Below, one piece after another: positions 41,695 through 47,494 of a stretch of DNA of 64,000 bases (positions are counted from its first letter, which is position 1; the number at the start of each line of letters is the position of its first letter). The notes below the pieces were generated by a model. That model was not told where the DNA came from. It saw only the letters and a program-made list of their open reading frames with translations, and made no database searches. Source of the stretch: an uncultured Collinsella sp. (GTDB taxonomy: Bacteria; Actinomycetota; Coriobacteriia; Coriobacteriales; Coriobacteriaceae); assembly GCA_902491345.1 (NCBI GenBank), contig CABUHI010000004.1:1-64000 (forward strand). The letters are read 5' to 3'. The position numbers and the translations under genes are program-made.

Positions 41695-42405
41695 ATGGGT
41701 CAGAAAGTCTACCCCACCGGCTTCCGTCTTGGCATCACCGAGAACTGGCGCTCCCGCTGGTTCGCAGAGAAGGATTACGCTAAGACCCTCGGTAACGATC
41801 TCGAGATCCGCAAGTACCTCGAGAAGCGTCTTTCCCGCGCAGCTGTCTCCCGCGTCGAGATCGAGCGCGCTGGCGACAAGGTGAAGGTCATCATCCTCAC
41901 CGCTCGCCCCGGCGTTGTCATCGGTAAGAAGGGTGCCGAGATCGATACCCTCCGCACCGAGCTCGAGAAGGTCGCTGGCGTCTCCAAGGGCCAGCTCTCC
42001 GTCGACGTTGTCGAGATCAAGCGCCCCGAGCTCGACGCCAACCTCGTTGCTCAGTCTATCGCCGAGCAGCTCGAGGGCCGCGTTGCCTTCCGTCGCGCTA
42101 TGCGCAAGGCTGTCCAGTCCGCCCGCAAGGCCGGCGCCAAGGGCATCCGTATCCAGTGCTCCGGTCGTCTCGGCGGTGCCGAGATGGGCCGTCGTGAGTG
42201 GTACCGCGAGGGTCGCGTGCCTCTGCACACCCTCCGCGCCAAGATCGACTACGGCACGGCTGTCGCCAGCACCACCATGGGCGCTTGCGGCGTGAAGGTC
42301 TGGATCTACCTGGGCGAGAAGCTCCCGGGCCAGCCTGTTCCCAACCCTGCACTCGAGGGCTCTTCCCGTCCTCGTCGTCGTAACTCCGAGAGGAGGGGTC
42401 AGTAG
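41695..42405 (+). CDS. rpsC: 30S ribosomal protein S3
   Basis: Head protein at the mRNA entry site, 236 aa. It contains a KH domain with VIGKKGAEIDTLR, followed by the CSGRLGGAEMGRREWYREGRVPL region. GAAAGGAGG precedes ATG 41695. The stop overlaps the GTG of rplP by one base. Confidence 0.97.
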   Translation: MGQKVYPTGFRLGITENWRSRWFAEKDYAKTLGNDLEIRKYLEKRLSRAAVSRVEIERAGDKVKVIILTARPGVVIGKKGAEIDTLRTELEKVAGVSKGQLSVDVVEIKRPELDANLVAQSIAEQLEGRVAFRRAMRKAVQSARKAGAKGIRIQCSGRLGGAEMGRREWYREGRVPLHTLRAKIDYGTAVASTTMGACGVKVWIYLGEKLPGQPVPNPALEGSSRPRRRNSERRGQ

Positions 42406-42908
42406 TGCTTGCCCCTAAGCGTATTCTTCACCGCAAGGTGCAGCGTGGCTCCATGAAGGGCCAGGCCAAGGGTAATACCGAGCTGCATTTCGGCGAGTTT
42501 GGTATCCAGGCTCTCGAGGCCCATTGGATTACCAACCGTCAGATCGAGGCCGCTCGTATTGCCATGACCCGCTACATGAAGCGTGGCGGTCGTGTCTACA
42601 TCACGATCTTCCCCGATAAGCCCATCACCAAGAAGCCTGCCGAGACTCGCATGGGTTCTGGTAAGGGTAACCCCGAGGAGTGGGTGGCCGTCGTCAAGCC
42701 CGGCCGCATCATGTTCGAGGTCAAGGGCGTGCCCGAGGAGGTCGCTCGCGAGGCTCTGCGTCTTGCACAGCACAAGCTTCCCATCAAGACCAAGATTGTT
42801 GCTGCCAAGAACGCTGAGCAGCGCATCGAGAAGGAGATGGCTGAGGAGGCCGCTCTCGAGGCCAAGTGGGCTGCTGAGGACGCCGCCGCCGCCAAGGAGG
42901 AGAACTAA
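42405..42908 (+). CDS. rplP: 50S ribosomal protein L16 with C-terminal extension
   Basis: Large-subunit protein near the A site. The 167-aa product starts at GTG 42405 (TAGTG overlap with rpsC). The family body is clear: MLAPKRILHRKVQRGSMKG, the basic segment up to RMGSGKGNPEEWVAVVKPGRIMFE, and HKLPIKTKIV. L16 is normally about 137 aa. Here some 30 extra residues, rich in Glu and Ala, form a likely helix (AEQRIEKEMAEEAALEAKW). The stop overlaps the rpmC ATG. Confidence 0.96.
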   Translation: MLAPKRILHRKVQRGSMKGQAKGNTELHFGEFGIQALEAHWITNRQIEAARIAMTRYMKRGGRVYITIFPDKPITKKPAETRMGSGKGNPEEWVAVVKPGRIMFEVKGVPEEVAREALRLAQHKLPIKTKIVAAKNAEQRIEKEMAEEAALEAKWAAEDAAAAKEEN

Positions 42909-43123
42909 TGAAGCCCGCAGAGATTCGTGAGCTCTCGGACGCTCAGCTCGTTGAGAAGCTGAAGGAAATGCGCGCCGAGCTCTTTAACCTTCGTTTCCAG
43001 ATGGCCACCAGCCAGCTGGACAACACCGCTCGCGTCAACACCGTGAAGAAGGACATCGCTCGCGTCCTCACGGAGCAGCGCGCCCGCGAGATCGCAGCGG
43101 AGAAGTCCGCTGTCGCCGAGTAG
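42908..43123 (+). CDS. rpmC: 50S ribosomal protein L29
   Basis: Small helical protein at the tunnel exit, 71 aa. The pattern LVEKLKEMRAELFNLRFQMATSQLDNTARV is diagnostic. It overlaps rplP by one base, and rpsQ follows after 16 nt. Confidence 0.96.
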   Translation: MKPAEIRELSDAQLVEKLKEMRAELFNLRFQMATSQLDNTARVNTVKKDIARVLTEQRAREIAAEKSAVAE

Positions 43124-43139
43124 GACCTAAGGAGAGAAC

Positions 43140-43400
43140 ATGACTGATTCGCGTAACTCGCGTAAGGTCCGTACGGGTGTCGTTACCTCCGTCTCCGGTG
43201 CCAAGACCATTGTTGTCACCATCACCGAGCGCAAGCGTCACCCCAAGTACGGCAAGATGATGACCAGCTCCAAGAAGCTGCACGCTCACGACGAGGAGTG
43301 CACGGCTGGCGTGGGCGATACCGTCCGCGTTATGGAGACCCGTCCTATGTCCAAGATGAAGCGTTGGCGCCTCATCGAGGTCGTCGAGCGCGCTAAATAA
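43140..43400 (+). CDS. rpsQ: 30S ribosomal protein S17
   Basis: Small-subunit body protein with an OB fold, 86 aa. RKVRTGVVTSVSGAKTIVV and the C-terminal VRVMETRPMSKMKRWRLIEVVE are typical. AAGGAG precedes ATG 43140. A 118-nt structured gap follows before rplN. Confidence 0.96.
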   Translation: MTDSRNSRKVRTGVVTSVSGAKTIVVTITERKRHPKYGKMMTSSKKLHAHDEECTAGVGDTVRVMETRPMSKMKRWRLIEVVERAK

Positions 43401-43427
43401 GCAGTCGCTCTTACGACTTGTACGTTT

Positions 43428-43493
43428 CCGAAGATGTGCGTATGCCTGGCTTGCATACCACGGGCCGTATAAAGGCTGCGCACCTCTCTTCGG
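43428..43493 (+). promoter_or_regulatory. Structured leader before rplN
   Basis: CCGAAG (43428-43433) pairs with CTTCGG (43488-43493), and GTGCG (43436-43440) with CGCAC (43479-43483). Inside are two hairpins: GTATGC (43440-43445) with GCATAC (43453-43458), and a GGCC/GGCT stem near 43463-43475. This predicts a three-way junction 25 nt before rplN. It may bind a ribosomal protein. Confidence 0.5.
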
Positions 43494-43518
43494 TTCTTAG
43501 TTCGGAGGAACATCTACC

Positions 43519-43887
43519 ATGATTCAGATGCAAACCATGCTGAACGTCGCCGACAACTCCGGCGCTCGCAAGATTCGCTGCATCAAGGTGCTTGGCGGTT
43601 CCAAGCGTCGTTATGCAGGCATCGGCGATGTGTTCATCGGTGCTGTCCAGGAGGCTACCCCTGGCGCCAACGTCAAGAAGAAGGACGTTGTCCGTTGCGT
43701 CGTCGTTCGCACCGTTAAGGAGATCCGCCGCAAGGATGGCTCCTACATTCGCTTTGATGAGAACGCCTGCGTTGTCATCAACAACGATGGTTCGCCCGTC
43801 GGCACCCGTATCTTCGGGCCCGTCGCTCGCGAGCTTCGTGACAAGAAGTACATGAAGATCGTCTCGCTCGCTCCCGAGACCCTGTAG
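43519..43887 (+). CDS. rplN: 50S ribosomal protein L14
   Basis: Large-subunit interface protein, 122 aa. MIQMQTMLNVADNSGARKIRCIKVLGG and GTRIFGPVARELRDKKYMKIVSLAPE are fully typical. TTCGGAGGAA precedes ATG 43519. rplX starts 13 nt after the stop. Confidence 0.97.
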   Translation: MIQMQTMLNVADNSGARKIRCIKVLGGSKRRYAGIGDVFIGAVQEATPGANVKKKDVVRCVVVRTVKEIRRKDGSYIRFDENACVVINNDGSPVGTRIFGPVARELRDKKYMKIVSLAPETL

Positions 43888-43900
43888 TTAGGGGAGATAT

Positions 43901-44206
43901 ATGTATATCAAGAAGGGCGATAAGGTCCAGGTTCTCTCTGGTAAGGATCGCGGCAAGCAGGGCGTTATCCTGCGTGCTCTCCCCGCCGAGAACAAGGTCG
44001 TTGTCGAGGGCGTTTCGGTCGTCAAGAAGGCCGTCAAGCCCAACGCTGCCAACCAGCAGGGCGGCATCGTTTCGCAGGAGGCTCCCATCGACGCCTCCAA
44101 CGTCAATCTCGTTTGCCCCGAGTGCGGTAAGGTTACCCGCGTCGGTCACGAGAAGGACGGCAAGAACAAGCTGCGCGTCTGCAAGAAGTGCGGCCACAAG
44201 TTCTAA
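43901..44206 (+). CDS. rplX: 50S ribosomal protein L24
   Basis: Assembly-initiator protein, 101 aa. It has a KOW motif near residues 3-30 (KKGDKVQVLSGKDRGKQGVIL), and the C-terminal half carries CPECGK...CKKCGHKF, a zinc-ribbon-like pair. In most bacteria rplE follows at once. Here a terminator and non-ribosomal genes follow, so the spc gene order is broken after rplX. Confidence 0.96.
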   Translation: MYIKKGDKVQVLSGKDRGKQGVILRALPAENKVVVEGVSVVKKAVKPNAANQQGGIVSQEAPIDASNVNLVCPECGKVTRVGHEKDGKNKLRVCKKCGHKF

Positions 44207-44235
44207 GCTGCCCGCAACATCAAGTTGCTAGCAAA

Positions 44236-44267
44236 GGCCCGGATGCCACGGCACCCGGGCTTTTTTC
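44236..44267 (+). terminator. Terminator ending the r-protein operon
   Basis: GCCCGGATGCC (44237-44247) pairs with its counterpart up to 44260 with one mismatch, followed by six T. It lies 30 nt after rplX. Confidence 0.85.
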
Positions 44268-44272
44268 TATCC

Positions 44273-44350
44273 CTACTCATTGGGGACAGACTTAAATGAG
44301 TAGTCGTTGGGGACGTTCTAGTGGCACATGGGGGACAGTCTCTATGTGCC
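44273..44350. repeat. Two GGGGACAG-loop mini-hairpins
   Basis: Hairpin 1 has 9-bp perfect arms (44273-44281 with 44295-44303) around a 13-nt loop starting GGGGACAGAC. Hairpin 2 has 7-bp arms (44323-44329 with 44344-44350) around a loop containing GGGGGACAGTC. The arms differ but the loop core is shared. A related core lies at 44309-44320. The same core is found in reverse at 46504-46522 and 46794-46810. These resemble REP-type elements. Confidence 0.65.
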
Positions 44351-44463
44351 GGCAGTTTGGGACGGTCCTTTGATGTCTGATGCCCCCAGAGGGGTGGAGT
44401 GATACGGCCTACTCTGTCTTTTATGGCTATGGTGTTCTGCCCCTTTATGTTTCATAAGGATCG

Positions 44464-44600
44464 TTATATGCGCATTTACGCGCATGTCATTGCGCGATAA
44501 TGCGTGTACTCGCGTATACATGTGCAAATAATGGCTAAATGATGACCGATAAGCAAATAAACACGCAAATACGAGCAGATACGCGCGCAATTGTGCGAAT
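44464..44600 (+). repeat. Helically phased short repeats before the oxidoreductase gene
   Basis: GCG triplets begin at 44470, 44480, 44492, 44502 and 44512, about one helical turn apart. A second series of roughly 11-bp units with GCAAATA-like sequence runs from about 44550 to 44600. The rest of 44351-44463 shows nothing recognisable. The region could be a phased protein-binding array controlling the next gene. Confidence 0.45.
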
Positions 44601-44647
44601 ATAGGGTTGTTAGAAATGAAGGACTTCCGATGATTCAGGAGGCACAT

Positions 44648-45727
44648 ATGGCAGATTCCAAGCAGGCTCCACTCGACTCCGCGGCAGCCGCAAAAGCAGC
44701 GTTCGCTTCGGTCCAGGACAAGCCATTCCCCGATGATATCTTTACGGCTCCCGAGCTTCGCTGGGCTGTGATCGGGTGCGGCGTTATCGCCAACCAGATG
44801 GCCCAGTCTCTCGCCCTTGCCGGCCGCAAGCTCGCGGGTGTTGCCAACCGTACGCTGTCCAAGGCTCAGGCTTTTGCCGAGCAGTATGGCGTTGAAAAGG
44901 TCTATGACACGGTTGAGGATCTCTACGCCGATCCGAACATTGACGCGGTCTATATCACCACCCCGCACAACACTCACATCACCTACCTGCGAGCCGCTCT
45001 GGCAGCTGGTAAGCACGTGCTCTGCGAAAAGGCCGTTACCCTCAATTCCGCCGAGCTTGACGAGGCCCGCGCCATTGCCGACGAGCACAACGTGGTCCTT
45101 ATGGACGCCACCACGGTGCTTCACATGCCCTTGTATCAGGAGCTGCGTCGTCGCATGGATGCTGGCGAGTTCGGTCGCATTAACCTCGCTCAGCTCAACT
45201 TTGGCAGCTACAAGGAGTACGGCGATCTGACCAATCGCTTCTACAACCGCAACCTTGCTGGTGGCGCTATGCTCGACATTGGCGTATACGCGCTTTCCGT
45301 CATGCGTCTCTTTATGGCAAGCCAGCCCGCTGAGGTTGTCTCGCTGGGCAACACCTGCGAGACCGGCGTTGACGTTGCGGGCGGCATCGTTTGTCGTAAT
45401 GCCGAACAGCAGCTGGGCGTCGTGAGCCTCACGCTCCACTCCAAGCAGCCCAAGCGCTCGGTCATCAGCTTCGACAAGTGCTATATCGAGGTCAACGATT
45501 ATCCGCGTGCCGATCACGCGACCATCGTGTGGACTGCGGACGGCCGCCGCGAGGAGGTCCACGCCGGCACCGAGGCTTACGCCCTTTGCTATGAGATGGC
45601 CGATCTTGAGAAGGCCGTTGCCGGCGACGACTCCAAGCGTGAGCTGCTGGATTATGCTTCTGATGTTATGGAGCTTATGACCAAGCTTCGCGCCGACTGG
45701 GGAGTCGTGTACCCCGAGGAGGAGTAA
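44648..45727 (+). CDS. Gfo/Idh/MocA family oxidoreductase
   Basis: NAD(P)-dependent dehydrogenase of 359 aa acting on a sugar, inositol or similar polyol. The Rossmann motif is WAVIGCGVIANQMAQSLA near residue 40; the conserved EKAVTLN loop (EKP position) and GGAMLDIGVYALS in the C-terminal domain are typical. ATG 44648 follows AGGAGG at 44637-44642. It is followed 3 nt later by a DeoR-type regulator, so the pair is probably one operon controlled by a sugar phosphate. The substrate is unknown. Confidence 0.88.
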   Translation: MADSKQAPLDSAAAAKAAFASVQDKPFPDDIFTAPELRWAVIGCGVIANQMAQSLALAGRKLAGVANRTLSKAQAFAEQYGVEKVYDTVEDLYADPNIDAVYITTPHNTHITYLRAALAAGKHVLCEKAVTLNSAELDEARAIADEHNVVLMDATTVLHMPLYQELRRRMDAGEFGRINLAQLNFGSYKEYGDLTNRFYNRNLAGGAMLDIGVYALSVMRLFMASQPAEVVSLGNTCETGVDVAGGIVCRNAEQQLGVVSLTLHSKQPKRSVISFDKCYIEVNDYPRADHATIVWTADGRREEVHAGTEAYALCYEMADLEKAVAGDDSKRELLDYASDVMELMTKLRADWGVVYPEEE

Positions 45728-45730
45728 GCG

Positions 45731-46477
45731 ATGCTTGCGGAAGATAGGCTCAACGCGATTGTGTCGATGGTGCGGCAGACGGGCTCGGTTACCGTACCGG
45801 AGCTTGCTGAGGCCCTGGGCGTGACGGCGTCCACCATTCGGCGCGACCTGCAGGCGCTCGACCGCGCACACCGCATCGCCAAGGTCCACGGCGGAGCGAC
45901 GAGCCTTGAGCGCGCGCACGTGACACGCGACCTAACGCTTAATGAGCGCAGCGATCTCCATAACGACGACAAGGAGCGTATCTGCGCCCGTGCGGCGGCG
46001 CTGGTGGAGCCCGAGAGCTTTGTGTACATTGATTCGGGCTCGACGACGCTCAGGCTCATCGAGCATCTTCCGCGCCTCGAGGGTGTCACCTACGTGACCG
46101 ACTCCGTGCTCCATGCTCAGCACCTTGCTTTGCGCGGCATGCGCACCGTGGTGCTGGGCGGCGAGCTCAAGCCCGAGACCGAGGCGCTGGTTGGCCCCGA
46201 TGCCTTGGCAACCCTGGACCGTTACAACTTCAACTGTGGCTTTTGGGGGTCCAACGGCATTGCTGCCGAGCAAGGTTTCACGGCGCCCGATATCGAGGAA
46301 GCGCAGGTTAAGCGCATCTCTATGCGCCATACGGCCAAGCGCTTTGTAATCTCAGACGCCAGTAAATTTGGCATGGTGGCGCCCGTCAAGTTCGCGGACT
46401 TCCGCGACGCAACGATTATCACTGCGGGCGAGGTCCCCGCCAAGTACCGGGCAATGGACAACGTCATCACTGTCTAA
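45731..46477 (+). CDS. DeoR/GlpR family transcriptional regulator
   Basis: A 248-aa repressor with an N-terminal winged helix (VTVPELAEALGVTASTIRRDLQALD) and a DeoR-C sugar-phosphate sensor domain, in which FVYIDSGSTTLRLIEHLP and the Asn/Gly-rich GFWGSNGIAAEQGFTAPD loop match the family. It likely controls the adjoining oxidoreductase gene. ATG 45731 has GGAGGAG inside the preceding gene's 3' end. Confidence 0.9.
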   Translation: MLAEDRLNAIVSMVRQTGSVTVPELAEALGVTASTIRRDLQALDRAHRIAKVHGGATSLERAHVTRDLTLNERSDLHNDDKERICARAAALVEPESFVYIDSGSTTLRLIEHLPRLEGVTYVTDSVLHAQHLALRGMRTVVLGGELKPETEALVGPDALATLDRYNFNCGFWGSNGIAAEQGFTAPDIEEAQVKRISMRHTAKRFVISDASKFGMVAPVKFADFRDATIITAGEVPAKYRAMDNVITV

Positions 46478-46492
46478 CAGCGAGACAAGGCC

Positions 46493-46533
46493 AAAACCAC
46501 CACGAAGGTGCCTGTCCCCATTGTGGTGGTTAG
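46493..46533. repeat. GGGGACAG-loop mini-hairpin, copy 3
   Basis: AACCACCAC (46495-46503) pairs with GTGGTGGTT (46523-46531). The loop reads, on the reverse strand, as a GGGGACAGGCACC core. It lies 18 bp after the DeoR stop. Confidence 0.65.
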
Positions 46534-46562
46534 TAACGAAAACCGAGTAGTTTTCTCAATAG

Positions 46563-46603
46563 AAAAGCGGCAACGTCCATCACGGGCGTTGCCGCTTTCG
46601 TTG
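46563..46603 (+). terminator. Terminator after the DeoR-type gene
   Basis: AAAGCGGCAACG (46564-46575) pairs perfectly with CGTTGCCGCTTT (46587-46598), followed by CGTTGT. It may act in both directions. Confidence 0.7.
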
Positions 46604-46621
46604 TCTGCCGGTTTGTCTAAG

Positions 46622-46752
46622 TCTGTAACAGCTGGACCGTTAAAAGTGGGCTAGGTGTTACAGATTGAGATTTTCCCTTAAGGGGGATTTGAATGTCTCG
46701 ATCTGTAACAGATAGACCGGAAAATGGGTTCTAACTGTTACAGATCGAGACA
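46622..46752. repeat. Two CTGTAACAG-armed hairpins
   Basis: Hairpin 1 pairs 46622-46630 with 46656-46664 (9 bp, 25-nt loop). Hairpin 2 pairs 46694-46711 with 46735-46752 (18 bp perfect, 23-nt loop). The arms share TCTGTAACA, and the loops share a GACCG...AAAA...TGGG pattern. They lie in tandem, 73 bp apart. Confidence 0.7.
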
Positions 46753-46782
46753 TTTTGGGACCGCGGTTGAACCATTGCGGCA

Positions 46783-46821
46783 AAACCACCACAAAGGTGC
46801 CTGTCCCCATTGTGGTGGTTT
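46783..46821. repeat. GGGGACAG-loop mini-hairpin, copy 4
   Basis: AAACCACCACA (46783-46793) pairs with TGTGGTGGTTT (46811-46821). It is nearly identical to the copy at 46493-46533 and overlaps the stop codon of the reverse-strand pseudouridine synthase gene. Confidence 0.7.
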
Positions 46822-47479
46822 AGGGCTCCCAGGGGCAGGGGGCTTCGATGTGGATGTGCTCGCCGGTTACGGGATGCGTGAAGGACACGCTGTGGGCGTG
46901 GAGCATCAGGCCGCAGGGGCGCGGCGTTCCGTACAGGTCGTCGCCAACCAGGGGATGACGCTCGCTCGCCAGATGCACGCGGATTTGGTGCTTGCGGCCG
47001 GTGAGCAGCTCGACATCGATAAACGAGCGCGTGGGCAGGCCACGACGGCTCTTGAGGCGCTTGAGCACCTTCACGCGCGTTTGAGACGGCTTGCCGCTGG
47101 CGCCGACGCGCATCTTGCGGCTGTCGTGACGGTCGCGGGCGATGGGCTTGTCGATGAGCTTCTCGTTCCAGTCGATCTTGCCCTCGGCGAGCGCCAGGTA
47201 GTGCTTTTCGAAAGCGTGGTCGATAATCATCTGGTCAAAGGCGGGCTGCGTCTGCTTGTCGAGCGAGAACAGCACCACGCCGGTGGTGTCACGGTCCAGG
47301 CGATTGAGCGGCTGCATGTCGGTCGCGGCAAAGCCGTCGCCCATCGCCAGCAGCAGGTCGCTGGCGTAGTCGGTGAGCGTGCGCTCGCCGGTGCCGTCGC
47401 CGTGGACGATCATGCCGGCGGGCTTGTCGATGGCCATAAGCCAGGCGTCGCAGTAGAGGACTTGAGGTTCTTCGTTCAC
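46820..47479 (-). CDS. RluA-family RNA pseudouridine synthase
   Basis: Converts uridine to pseudouridine in rRNA or tRNA; 219 aa with the catalytic core only, lacking an S4 domain. The catalytic aspartate lies in NRLDRDTTGVVLF, and GRKHQIRVHLAS and HPLVGDDLYG are family motifs. It starts at GTG 47479 behind GAAAGG. It is 15 nt downstream of the U32 peptidase gene on the same strand, so the two rRNA-related genes are probably an operon. The exact target base is unknown. Confidence 0.9.
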   Translation of the reverse strand: MNEEPQVLYCDAWLMAIDKPAGMIVHGDGTGERTLTDYASDLLLAMGDGFAATDMQPLNRLDRDTTGVVLFSLDKQTQPAFDQMIIDHAFEKHYLALAEGKIDWNEKLIDKPIARDRHDSRKMRVGASGKPSQTRVKVLKRLKSRRGLPTRSFIDVELLTGRKHQIRVHLASERHPLVGDDLYGTPRPCGLMLHAHSVSFTHPVTGEHIHIEAPCPWEP

Positions 47480-47494
47480 GTGTAAGCCTTTCGG

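Noticed and set aside
46724..47485. Forward open frame opposite the pseudouridine synthase
   Set aside because: The reverse-strand protein has all RluA motifs; the forward frame is a shadow.
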